From: Argopecten irradians
Lineage: Eukaryota; Mollusca; Bivalvia; Pectinida; Pectinidae
NCBI RefSeq assembly: GCF_041381155.1
Contig: NC_091142.1
Location: 5,769,778 to 5,833,777, forward strand
Reading direction: 5' to 3'
DNA length: 64,000 bases
Shown one piece after another: positions 12,511 to 24,200 of this stretch; within the stretch, counting starts at the first letter, position 1; every line of letters starts with the position of its first letter. The notes under the pieces were generated by a model. The model was given only the letters and a program-made list of their open reading frames with translations. It ran no database searches and was not told the DNA's origin. The position numbers and the translations under genes are program-made.

Positions 12511-12699
12511 TATTCCGTATTTGCATATTACAGAGTTATCTACCCTTGCGGGTATAGGTATTGATTGTGATGTCAAGATTTGCAAGCATAACGTCATACA
12601 TTTCGGAAAAAATGACGTGAATTGCGCTTACAAAATAATGCCGAAACAATCGATACCTACCCGCAAGGAAGCTAACTCTGTAATATGCAAAGACGGAAT
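12511..12699. mobile_element. 189-bp palindromic MITE, well-preserved copy
   Basis: It runs from TATTCCGTATTTGCATATTA to TAATATGCAAAGACGGAAT. Near-palindromic arms contain CCCTTGCGGGTA on the left and CTACCCGCAAGG on the right. Full-length relatives are at 8922, 21641, 47673 and 63013, a diverged one at about 49924, and a fragment at 43371. Confidence 0.8.
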
Positions 12700-13089
12700 T
12701 AGGCAATGTCAGCTAGATATGCATTGTACAATGTATAACTGATTAGGGTGAATATGTAGGTATTTTTATTTTCACTTCTCTCTGAAACTAGTAGACTATG
12801 ATCACTTCATTTCCCATTGAAGATGCTTGGTCATGCTCTGAATTCTGACCAGCGTGAGATTACATTTTGACATTATTTACATTAAATGTGACCTAGTTTT
12901 ACACTGCCATTCAGTTTTGAAAGGACTTTCTGAGATGGGTCCTACAAAAGTAACAGGTGTAGTGTACATATACAGGCAAACAAAGCGATGATGGAATAAA
13001 CTAAACAGAATACAGAATTTGACGAAAAAGAGTGTATGTTGACAGGGGTTATATAATGTATGGGCCATCGAAGCTTTGGCACTGGTACA

Positions 13090-13303
13090 CTGTTATCAGT
13101 ACATTTAATTCGAGAGGTGGACATTCGCAAAAATTAAAGAAAAAATATTGCAAGTTAGATATACAGAAATATTCCTTTGGATTTAGAACTGTCGATATAT
13201 GGAACAGTTTACAACAATATTTCGAGATAAGTGTAGACAAGCACTGGGCTAATTTTGATCTTAAATACAACCACTTGGGGAGCTATGAAATGGAACATTG
13301 ACG
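13090..13303 (+). mobile_element. LINE ORF2 C-terminal fragment
   Basis: The plus-strand frame gives RGGHSQKLKKKYCKLDIQKY followed by SFGFRTVDIWNSL and DKHWANF. This is the pattern seen at the extreme C-terminus of Jockey/CR1-like LINE reverse-transcriptase proteins (RGH-x-KL...IRKYSF...VWNSLP...F...L). The reverse transcriptase itself is absent, so this is a 5'-truncated relic. Confidence 0.65.
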
Positions 13304-13322
13304 TGCCAATTAGCTAACTTCA

Positions 13323-13688
13323 TTTAAAAATGCTCCACCGCCGACAAATGGTATTTTTTCACTATCAAAAACAGGAGTAGATGAATTAGTATTTTTCTTC
13401 AGTCACAAAAGTTACTTATTTTACACCATTACCAACATTGGAAAGTTTGAGCTTCCAATTTTACTTCAAGTTAAAAATATGAAAAATAATTAATTGCATC
13501 CCAAAAAAATTCCGTGGCACTATATCATATATGGAATGAAATACTTATTGCGCATGCACCAAAGGCAAAACCAATGATTTTATATTAATTTTTGTGTTAA
13601 TTAGACATATATATACACGATTAAACAACAATAATTGTTCAAATAATGAATATCATTTACGCTCTGTCGGCGATGGAGCATCTTTAAA
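13323..13688. mobile_element. 366-bp MITE with AAAGATGCTCC ends, copy 1
   Basis: The left end reads AAATGCTCCACCGCCGACA and the right end TGTCGGCGATGGAGCATCTT, forming terminal inverted repeats of about 20 bp. Other copies are at 42722-43087 and 48052-48411, and a right-end fragment is at about 59020-59085. Its right end shares the TTTAA with the next element. Confidence 0.75.
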
Positions 13689-14259
13689 GGGACAATTCGC
13701 TCAGGCTAATTCTTTTACGTAACCAAGAAGCAAAATGTGGCATATATGTATTGTTCTACATTTCTTATGAAACATATAACACAAAATATTGGTAAATTCC
13801 ATATCATTGCTTAGTATTTTAATTGATACCGTTGTTATTACGAATCGTTGATCAATACGATTAAGCAGGTACAATATGTACGCTGTACCCATATCCCGAG
13901 CCAAAGTCACGCACGTTAAACAAATGAACTACATAACCACTGAGGAGGTGATAGAATGACTTTTTAGGCAAGACAATTTACCTAAAAAGGTAAACACGCT
14001 GCTGTCAGAGCGATTTGAGCAGTTCTAGACAAAAGTTGCTTTACTCTACAAGCAAGGATAGGGTTCGGCATACAAGATGTTCGACCACAATGTGTATTGC
14101 GGACAGCGAGCGAGTTTGAACATTTCACACGCATTTCACCACCATAGGCTTTTGTGGCATATCACAGTAAAACCGACTCATCTAATTTCCATTAGAACTG
14201 GGTTTTTCCGAATATATGTACAAATTTTAATGTTCTCTTATACTGAATTGTCCCTTTAA
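13684..14259. mobile_element. 576-bp TTAA-bounded MITE, copy 1
   Basis: It is bounded by TTAA at both ends (13684-13687 and 14256-14259), with terminal AGGGACAATTC inverted at the right as GAATTGTCCCT. A second copy of almost the same length is at 36081-36655. TTAA target duplication with short inverted ends is what piggyBac-type elements make; no transposase is inside. Confidence 0.75.
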
Positions 14260-14781
14260 TAATTGATATCACTTAACTACTAATTGTACATCATGGATAT
14301 CATTTCATTGTATTTCATTGTATGAGATATGGACATAGGGGCATGTTACTTGCCTGCGTCCATAAAATATCTTATCAAATTTTATTAAATTATTGAGTGT
14401 CATTTACTCTGATTTACCTATATTACAATTAATGAAGTCAGTTATATAGCTGAAATTTTGATATTTTGTGATATGATATATATAATCTGTATTCGTACAA
14501 TAATAACCAATATATTAATCATGTACTAGGGCACAAGTCTAGATCATTATTATTACAATATGTCTCTAGTGATATGAATAACAGGAAATTTTAGACAGGT
14601 TGGGGATACTCCCGTATAAACCGGGTAGACATTGATCTAAAAAAATGTCTACGTACGTGACTCGAGTCATAATTATAACACATGATTCAACCCCTCTTCA
14701 GAACATGCAACAACAATCCAGTTTTTAATTACAAACCGAAAACAAATGTCATTAATTAGAATGTACCAGAGTTCGCCTTAC

Positions 14782-14900
14782 CTGATCATGAGCCTACATA
14801 ACCGTCTTTGTTTGGCAACTGATAGCAGGATAGTGTATACGTAATTTGCAAACGTCGCAATGATCAAGACCAAGTGAAAGTGAAAGTAGACCTATCATCG
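14782..14900 (-). other. candidate non-coding 5' exon of TANGO2
   Basis: On the minus strand a strong donor, ATCAG followed by GTAAGG, lies at 14782/14781. The acceptor right before the TANGO2 ATG needs an upstream exon, and this is the nearest good donor. The upper limit given is only approximate because no transcription start is visible. Confidence 0.4.
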
Positions 14901-15000
14901 GAACAACTCGTATCTGTATATGAAAACTGTATAACGTACGAAGCCTTCCGAACGGGTAATACAGGAAAAACTATAAAAAAAAAGTGCGGGAAATCTAAAT

Positions 15001-15157
15001 ATAACCACAGGAGTTTGACGTTCTGTTATAATATATAGGCTATATACATATATAAAAATACCCCTATATACTGTGTTTTTATATAGTATATAGGGGTATT
15101 TTTTATATATGTACATAGCCTATATATTATTAACAGAACGTCGAACTCCTGTGATAT
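15001..15157. repeat. long near-perfect palindrome
   Basis: The arms at about 15001-15072 and 15085-15157 are reverse complements with few mismatches; both carry AGGAGTTTGACGTTCTGTTA or a close variant and a TATAGGCTAT block. The loop is about 12 bp and AT-rich. It lies upstream of the candidate TANGO2 5' exon. Confidence 0.8.
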
Positions 15158-15248
15158 AACTGTAGGCTTACAATTATATATATATATATTATATATATAG
15201 AATCTATATTGTTATTGTGCCAGAAACATCTATTATATATATATTGTA

Positions 15249-15294
15249 CCAGAGACAAAGATACAAATGTATATACTATATATCTTTGTCTCTG
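15249..15294. repeat. short hairpin
   Basis: CAGAGACAAAGATA is followed after about 18 bases by TATCTTTGTCTCTG. The stem is too short to call a microRNA. Confidence 0.5.
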
Positions 15295-15521
15295 AATGTA
15301 TACAGCTAATTAATATAAAGAACACCTATCATCCAAAGTTTGGTTCTGTTTTCTCATCGCAACACAATTATAGAAAAATACAGGTTAACGTTATATTTTT
15401 CTTCGCTATTGCATGACATTTGAAACAGAACTCATAGCCTTAGCGTTGACCATTGACTGCTTCTTTGCTTTTCAAGAGTGATGCAATAAATATAAAGACA
15501 ACGACAAGTTCAAATGTCGAT

Positions 15522-16248
15522 CAGGGGCGTAGGAAGCGGAGCGGGGAGGGGGGGGGGCATGTCTTTTTGCCCGCAACCTCCATTTGTGCCGAGTGAAATG
15601 TTCTAAAATGCACATTTGAAAGAAAAAATTTCTTCTACATATATTTCGTACTTCATTTTTTTAGAAAATTTTCCTCTGCGCGCCGCGTTCCCTAAAACGT
15701 TCAAACACGTAAATACACACGAACTAGACTACAAATGTCCATTCAGGGATTATACTATTTAAAAAAATGTCTCTTAAAAGATTAATTTGTTTATATGTCT
15801 TAGCAAGACAATCATTTCATATTATTTTGAGTTACACAACAATGTGCCGATGGTGTGAATCTGGTAGGTTCAGATCGAGCAGGGTTGCATAATGGTATGA
15901 CGACATTCGTGAACAATTATCAATAATAAATGCAGGTAACTTTAAATCGAAAAAAATACCATGTTAAGAACGCTTAAAAATCATCAAAATACATTGTAAA
16001 GCTCATCTCAGCCATTATATGTTGCAATTTTGGGGTGGGGGTGGAGGGGGAGGGGATACCTCCGGACTTCCCAAACAACAATATCTTGCGCCTTCGTCGC
16101 TCGCAAATTCATCAATATACATCTTAAAACTCATCTCAGTCTTTCTAAATCGTAATATTTTTGCCGAGGGATACCCCTGGACGCCCAAAACTTCGGCGCT
16201 CACACGCTAATATGCGTATTCATTAATTTCCTGTTAGCGACGCCACTA
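15522..16248. mobile_element. possible non-autonomous hAT-like element
   Basis: The left end, CAGGGGCGTAGGAAGC, and the reverse complement of the right end, TAGTGGCGTCGCTAACA, are similar in the way hAT termini often are. No clear 8-bp target duplication is visible, so the borders and class are tentative. A G-rich run lies inside at 16030-16055. Confidence 0.4.
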
Positions 16249-17013
16249 TCTAGAGATGTGTACAAGGATTATATGTAATGATAAATGAAAAAAGTATATA
16301 TAGTTTCTCGCGCAGGGGGAGAGGGTTACAAAATATTGAGGACCTTTGCTCCTCATTACTTTTCATCGAATAAAAAGTTACAGAGTCCTGACAAAAACGC
16401 AGCTACCGTGATGAATCATTTAGCTACACTTACACCATTATCGGCATACATACATGTGAGTGAAGGCTCATGATCATTTGGCTTCGGTTCATGATTCGAG
16501 GAGGCTCATAAGCCAAGAGTTAGTTTATTTCTGTTCGGTTCTGTCTTAAAATGTTAACATTGCTCAAAAGGTTTGACTTTTTATCACATAATCCGTCTTG
16601 CTGATAGTCATATAAGGTCATTGTGGCGTCATGACATCAACAATGCAATGGCGTCAGGAGAAACGACGTCACGTCAGGATTTCGTGGACAGCGGGACGAA
16701 ATGGTTGCCCCTGTGGGTTTTCCCAGCACATTTTGGCGTTTAAATTCTTAGAAATGCAGGTTGTTAAGTAATGTGATAAAAAGTATCTTAAATTAGTTAT
16801 TCAGAATCATGAGATTTTATAAAAACGAGCCTTAGAAGCTTTTATTTTTAAGGCTTTGACAAACAAAAATTAAAACTAATTCGAGACGAATTTTCATATC
16901 AAATGGTAAAATGAACACTAATATAAGATTCTATATACATTAGTACGTTGTATGCAATCGTCAACGGTCTCCTAAAATTGATTGAAGAAATCGAGGCCAG
17001 ATGTACATGTTCT

Positions 17014-17105
17014 AACCACAGGCGTTTGGCTCTATAACATTTTTCTCAAACATATGCAATATTGCATAAAGAGAGAAAAATGTCTATAAAGCCAAACGCC
17101 TATGT
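17014..17105. repeat. inverted repeat
   Basis: Arms containing AGGCGTTTGGCTCTATA and TATAAAGCCAAACGCCT face each other across about 20 bp. It is probably a small MITE or fold-back relic. Confidence 0.6.
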
Positions 17106-17493
17106 ATTAACTGTATGACTGCGTGCAGGTGACGAGTAATTAAATTGATAATTGGGGGCTAAATTTGACTCAAGACTTTCGGACTTCATTCCAAAAATTG
17201 AACATAATGCGGATCCCACTTTTTTTTATATCTATAATTATTTGTACAACGTATATAAACGACAATTTTCTTCTTGAAAATATTTTCTTGATTTCATGAT
17301 TTTTCTTTAAAAAATAAAATGCATCAAGAACCTTCTTGATTAATATAGTCAATATGACGTGCCCAGTGGTAAATAACATCAATTATATTAACCGTATGAT
17401 GTTCCATTTTACATATTTAGAAACGATCAAGAAACAAAGAAAAACAATGGTTTTGATTATAGATAACGATAAAGCAGAGAGAATGTAACTTAC

Positions 17494-17640
17494 CTGACGT
17501 AGCATGTCAAATGTTGTACCTGAGTTGTTCGGGCACAACAGTAATAAAGCCGACATATTTTAGCCATGAGTTTTGAATTTTTTTTACAAGCACGTCGTTT
17601 ATACTACCGTTTGATCTTAGTATGGTGGTTTCTCTCTGAG
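17494..17640 (-). other. second candidate non-coding 5' exon of TANGO2
   Basis: A near-consensus donor, TACGTCAG followed by GTAAGTTAC on the minus strand, lies at 17494/17493. It carries a short open frame starting ATGGCTAAAATATGTCG, but joining it to the TANGO2 acceptor puts that frame out of phase and it soon ends. It is therefore more likely an alternative untranslated first exon than coding. It could instead belong to an unrelated transcript. The upper limit is a guess. Confidence 0.35.
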
Positions 17641-18250
17641 TGACGAAGCTAAGGTCGGAAGTATTTCATTTTATCACATACTTGATCCTCCTACCAAAAG
17701 GACATGAAAATTAGTTACAGATATATAATTATGGACCCAGCAGTGCCCATAGACCATTTTAAAGGTTATACGGGTCTAGATTAAACATCGGTAAAATTCC
17801 TCTTACTTATACATTGTAGAAACTAGTTAGTCCGCTAAACCTGCCTCTATCATAAGGCTTTTTACACCTAATATATATACATTTATTAGTAAAAAAAACA
17901 ACTTATAAAGGCAGGTGTAACAGACTACACTGTATTATACACGCACAGTAAAATGTAGATATATGATTTTTACCTATATTTGATCTAGCTCCCCTAAAAC
18001 ATCTAAAATTTGTTCTATATGCACTCTGATTAGGCCATAAAATTTTAGAAACTTAAACTAATTATCAAATTCCTGCAACCGTGAGTCTCCTACGATGACT
18101 GATCGACTTCGTCCGTGTAAGTTTTGCAAAATCTTTTAAACAAAAATATATAACTATCATTATTTTACCAAAAGTATAAACATGCCTGCTTTATCTGTGT
18201 TGTTCCTCGACTGGATTTTGCAGGGAATTTTCTTAGTGCCTAGTTGTGCA

Positions 18251-18500
18251 TAAGGCCAAAAAAAATATGTCTGTCAAGTTAGGGTGACCCAACCGACTCT
18301 AATTTCTTACCCCCCGACCCTAATTTTTTTCCTCACTTTTCTACGATTTTCTTTTTTTTAAAAGTCAGGATTTTGATCTCAGACTCCGGTTCCGGCCATC
18401 ATTTTAGAGAGAAAAAACACACACAAAAAAAAAATCCTCCCGACCGACCTTATTTTTTTGCCAATGTAACCCTAAACAAACTATATATTTTTTTGCCTAA
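18251..18500. mobile_element. MITE with AGGCCAAAAAAATA ends, copy 2 (inverted)
   Basis: It begins TAAGGCCAAAAAAAATATG and ends TATTTTTTTGCCTAA. It matches the copy at 10869 in reverse orientation, including CCCCGACCCTAATTTTTTT. Confidence 0.65.
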
Positions 18501-19003
18501 TGTATTTTGGCACTGATAACTTTACGAGAAGATAAGATCAATCTTGAAGTTTGTTATCGGTTTTTTTTTTCTTCTAAGAAAATATTGAAGACTTTTTTCC
18601 CCAAATGACCACTTTTTACGAACCATGGTTTGCCCAAGAACCAATTTATTATAACTAAATGTTATATTAGCAATATCGTTGCCAACCCTTAAAATATGTT
18701 TCAAAATTCAAAAGGTCCCATGAGTCTGTGTCATGACCAAACTAAAGTTGCTCAGTAGAGGTGTAGGACAGGGTTCCTTATTTTTTTTTTATCCAAAGCG
18801 GTAATAAAACAATGTTTTATATCGTCAAACTATATAATTTAATAAAAAGTATAAATAACTACATATTATGATTAGTAAAATTTAAAATATAACAAATAAA
18901 ATTTTGCTTACATTTGAAAGACAGAACAATTTTGAGTCCTATTTCTGGACATATCAGTTATTTAGTTTAATAAATTGGCTCGTGGGCAAATTTACATTAT
19001 TCA

Positions 19004-19411
19004 TTAAAGGGCCACTACCTTTCTGAAACGGCTTTTAATTTTTAAAATGGGAATGAAAAACGAGATCGATAATTTTGTAGAGTCACAAAAGTTATTAACT
19101 TACCGATAATACTACACGTATCATCACCTTCTGAACAATTTTATTAAAATAAATAAAGTGTTAATTTTCATAACGCGGGTCGTTTTATGTTTCCCGCTGT
19201 CGTCCTAAATACCGCGCGGTAGTTGACTATCTCTGCGCCAGACGGCAAAACGGCGAAATGACTCTCCACTGTTATCATATATTACGCAGGAAATCTTGCA
19301 TATGTTTGGTGTTGTAACCTCATCTTAGGCCATCGGTATATATTTTCTTATGTTATTAATGTTTTTTAAGAAACCTTTATGTTTTGCTACGGAAAGGTAG
19401 TGGGCCTTTAA
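19004..19411. mobile_element. 408-bp TTAA-bounded MITE, copy 1
   Basis: The left end, TTAAAGGGCCACTACCTTTC, is mirrored at the right by GAAAGGTAGTGGGCCTTTAA. A reverse-orientation copy of nearly equal length is at 32953-33361. Both share a GCGCCAGACGGCAAAACGGC block. TTAA borders suggest piggyBac-type mobilisation. Confidence 0.75.
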
Positions 19412-20121
19412 AGAGGTCCTCATCAGTAGCTGTAGGTACCTCTTGGGACCTAGTTACGGATAATGTATGCTGGGACCGATCAAAACAAGATAACCAACAG
19501 CCAGTAATTTTAGATTTCGACAATACTGAAATTATTTATTGCCATTTTCAGGTAGTATTGAAGGAATTTTTTTATCACCATTTCTCAGAACATGCTTATA
19601 GTTCTCTTTTCAAATTAGTTTCAGATGTAGGTTCACATCTTTTCCATTATTGCTAAATATCAAAATCTGGAACTGATTTGAAAACTGTATGGTCAATTAT
19701 CATTCATCATTGATTTTAATAATTGAAGTGTTTGTCACTATGTTAATATTTGTAGTTTGAACATTGTATATATTTCTATGTTTTTTTGGTTTTTTTTCTC
19801 GAGAATATTGTCTTAATTGCTAATTTATTCGGTTAATGACTGTTAATAGGACTAGGTACAGAGATAGCTGATAATTTTTTTAAATGTCATTGGCAAGATT
19901 TCCAATATCGTGAGATTTTGCTTTGCATTATGCAAGACAGTCGTCAGGGAAACAGGATTATGAGTAATTCCAACAACGCATAATGATCCATCAGAGTTAC
20001 TTCCCTTTTTGTCAGTAAAGAGAGCAAATTGATCTGAATTACTATACATGTACAAGGTCATTTTCTGTGACCTTCAGAAAAATAAACTGAAAATAACCAT
20101 TTTGTTAGCTTTTATACAAAT

Positions 20122-20127
20122 TTTATT
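20122..20127 (-). terminator. candidate poly(A) signal of MED19
   Basis: AATAAA on the minus strand lies about 1.14 kb after the MED19 stop codon. This would give a 3' untranslated region of roughly 1.15 kb with no recognised gene in between. Confidence 0.35.
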
Positions 20128-21266
20128 TTTACACATAAAAAATTCAGCTATTTTTCGTACAACTGTGTACAAATTAAAGGAAGAGTATCTCATCCATATA
20201 ATTTTACTTAAAAGTTTCCATACATAACAGTCAACATTATCTTTACTTTATGCTCAATACATGTTTCTGTCTTTTCTTCCTCCAACACAATTCTATATAA
20301 AATAACTTACAAAATACAATGTTGTGGTCATTTCACAGTCATTCATCATTTGCAAAACGAAAGAAATATTTAATTTACATGATGAGAAAATATACAGATG
20401 TACTTTGTATGTAAGACATACAATCCTGTACGTAAGACTTACAATCTTGTATGTAATGGTGAAATATAAATTGGGACAACTTTAATGTTCCTGCTGTTGG
20501 TTATCAATGCTGCTGGGTTGATGAAATTCACAAACACACATTCTTACATTACGGGAACAAAAACTGACACACGTAACATGATCTTTCATTCAAGTCAATA
20601 TGAGTGCGAGTACTTTTCTGTGACAATGTTGACCAAAAAGTGACAACACTCAATGATCAACAATGAAAGTTTTACAATGAATGTCTCATGTGTATTTTGA
20701 CAGCTGTCTCTGTCAACTGCAACAAATGCCAGGCTATATTTAAGTGGCATTCTTTCATTCAAACAAGTTACTGTAATACAACTTTCTTATGCGGTTACTT
20801 TAAAATTCGCAATTTCTCTTTCGCGGAGATTAAGTTTCCAGAATTTAAAATTGAATGGAAATACTTTTCAATCTTTAATGCTACACAGATTTTCGAAGCT
20901 ATTAATTCGCAGTGGTAAACTTTTGTGAAAATACCTTGATTGCAAAAGTCAATAAAATTAATCGGATGCGAATGAAAGTTGCTTTGGTTTACAATAAAAA
21001 CTGCTGTAGTCTAGTCGATATGGTCCTTGAAAATAAACACATTGATTGATCCTTGGGACAAAGTTCAATATATGCAGTCCTAAACAGCTTAATCCACATG
21101 AGCAAACAAATTCTATTGAAACAATACCCAAAGTCACATGTATGATGTTTAAGTCAACTGTCTTTTCATAAATCGTGAAACAAGACCAGGCCAGCTCCAA
21201 CAAGTTTGTAGCCCACTTCACTACAAGTATTGCACTTCTACACATAGTTCTACAGACATATAGCAC

Positions 21267-24200
21267 TCAGGACTGGGATTCTGAAAAATAAACAGATTAA
21301 TATTAGAACAGTTACATACATCTTTAACATTTATATCTTAGAAGTCAACAATCAAAATGACTTTTTGATTTACATTTGATAACACTTTGATAATAAGAGA
21401 TTTTGCATCAATAGATAATGAATAGAATGAATAATTCATTATCGTCAAAGATGGATCAGCCATTTTTCACTATCACTGGCATGACAATTAAGACATCATA
21501 ATAAGTGGATGACAGTTTATGCATTGGTGAATGCCACCTGCGTTTGGTAAGGTTACAAAGTGGGGTAGCATTGAAAACGTAAATATTCTTTGATGATATA
21601 TTTCTATAATTTGTTGACATGTTTTAATTGAACTTACAACTATTCCATATTTGCATATTACAGAGTTATCCGCCCTTGCGGGTAGGTATTAATTGGGACG
21701 TAATCTATTTGCGAGCGTAACGTCATACCTTTCGGAGAAAGCGACGTGAATTGCGCTCATAAAATAATGACAAAACAATCGATACCTACCCGCAAGGGAG
21801 CTAACTCTTTAATATGCAAAGACGGAATACACCAAATTTAATCATTCAGAGAAGCCTTGGTCACAATGTACATAATTTTATAAACCCTAAAACTTTTCTG
21901 ATAGGTCATAATAATTGGAGAATTTCATTGCTACAATTACATCCCCTTAGGAGATGGTGTTGATTGTTCCATAACTGCAATGTGTAAATTTATAACTTCA
22001 AATTGAAAAGATTTGAGAGACAATTTTTTTAACAATAATATTCCTGGGGAGATAACTCTTCATAATGAAAAAATTCAGGGAGGATAACTTTACATTATGA
22101 AAAAATTCAGGGGGGATAACTTTGCATAATGAAAAGATTCAGGGGGATAACTTTACACATGGAAAATATACAGTGGGGATAACTTTACATAACGAAAATA
22201 TTTAGTGGGGATAACTTTACATAATGAAAAAATTCAGTGGGGATAACTTTACATAATGAAAAAATTCAGGGGGGAAAACTTTACATAATGAAAATATTCA
22301 GTGGGGATAACTTTACATAATGAAAATATTCAGTGGGGATAACTTTACATAATGAAAAAATTCAGGGGGAAAACTTTACATAATGAAAAGATTCAGTGGG
22401 GATAACTTTACATAATGAAAATATTCAGTGGGGATAACTTTACATAATGAAAAGATTCAGGGGGGATAACTTTACATAATGAAAATATTCAGTGGGGATA
22501 ACTTTACATAATGAAAATATTCAGGGGGGATAACTTTACATAATGAAAAGATTCAGTGGGGATAACTTTACATAATGAAAAAATTCAGGGAGGATAACTT
22601 TACATAATGAAAAGATTCAGTGGGGATAACTTTACATAATGAAAATATTCAGTGGGGATAACTTTACATAATGAAAAAATTCAGGGAGGATAACTTTACA
22701 TAATGAAAAGATTCAGGGGGGATAACTTTACATAATGAAAAGATTCAGGGGGGATAACTTTACATAATGAAAAGATTCAGTGGGGATAACTTTACATAAT
22801 GAAAAGATTCAGGGGGGATAACTTTACATAATGAAAATATTCAGTGGGGATAACTTTACATAATGAAAAGATTCAGGGGGGATAACTTTACATAATGAAA
22901 AGATTCAGGGGGGATAACTTTACATAATGAAAAAATTCAGGGAGGAAAACTTTACATAATGAAAAAATTCAGTGGGGATAACTTTACATAATGAAAAAAT
23001 TCAGGGAGGAAAACTTTACATCATGAAAAGATTCAGGGGGGATAACTTTACATAATGAAAAGATTCAGGGGGGATAACTTTACATTATGAAAAATTCAGG
23101 GGGAAACTTTACATGGGGGGATAACTTTACATAATGAAAAGATTCAGGGGGGATAACTTTACATAATGAAAAGATTCAGGGTGACAAATTTACATAATGA
23201 AAAGATTCAGGAAGGATAATTCTATGTAAAGAAATGTACTCTATGTATTAAGGGACAATGTAATTATATTCAATGAAAGATTTAAGGAAAACATATTCAA
23301 TTTAATTGATTTGTTTCCTTCACTGCACTTTAGGGTCTGTCAATGAAAAACCTCATATTCTCACCTTCATCTTTTTCCTTTACTTTTTTCTTCTTCTTCT
23401 TTTTGCGTTTCTGTTTCTCTGCATCATGTTTTGGTTTCTTTGTCTTTTTATCATGGCCAATTTCTACAGGATTATCTGAGGAAAAAAAATTGCATATATG
23501 TTTTCACCATGTCCTAAATATTGTAAAATATGTAATAATTTCTTTGTCACAAGTTGGCTGTTTGGTTGATAATGCTTAATCTTGTATCAACAGCTAGAGT
23601 CTGAGTGAAAAGATTTTGTGTGTACATAATTAAGAGATTTAAATACATCCTCATGTACATGGGATGTGTTGTGTGAGGTAATTGTGTGTCAGGTTTTGGA
23701 GATTGTGGTATGCCTGTATATATATCACATTGTAATAGTGGAAACTTGTGTGTCCATTTTATAGAGCTATCTCAATGAAGAATAAGTAGGGGTGACTATT
23801 GCCTACAATTTTAACTATTGCAATACTATTGCTATCGAGGGAAACACTATTGCAATAGTTTAACTATTGCAGAATACAATTGCAATACAGTAGTATTGTG
23901 ATAGTATTGCACTCTGAATTCGATTACAATCTGGTCGATGAATTTGCCGCCATGACGTACATCTAGTGCAGTCTTGATTTGAGTTACTTCCCTTTACCTG
24001 CTAGCGTCAGTACCAACTCAAACGCAATGAAGATCGTGATTGAGAACATTGTCGGTGTTTGCGTTTGGATTGAAAAGCATGGAAAAGTGACATTTTATCT
24101 TGACTGTTAGTCTGTTACTCTATGAAACCTCTGTACATGATTTTAGTCCAAGTTACAGAAAAATATCTGACTATTGAAACTATCGATAGTTTGGCGTACT

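Larger units (their letters stand above)
17650..20121. other. intergenic region between TANGO2 and MED19
   Basis: No coding exon was recognised. It holds the AGGCCAAAAAAATA-type element (18251-18500) and a 408-bp TTAA-bounded element (19004-19411). The rest is AT-rich with homopolymer runs. Confidence 0.5.

Noticed and set aside
15249-15294. microRNA precursor
   Set aside because: The stem is only about 14-16 bp and no flanking pairing typical of a precursor was seen.
22043-23215. CRISPR-like regular repeat array
   Set aside because: Units are contiguous without unique spacers, unit variants are shuffled, and the locus is an intron of a eukaryotic gene.
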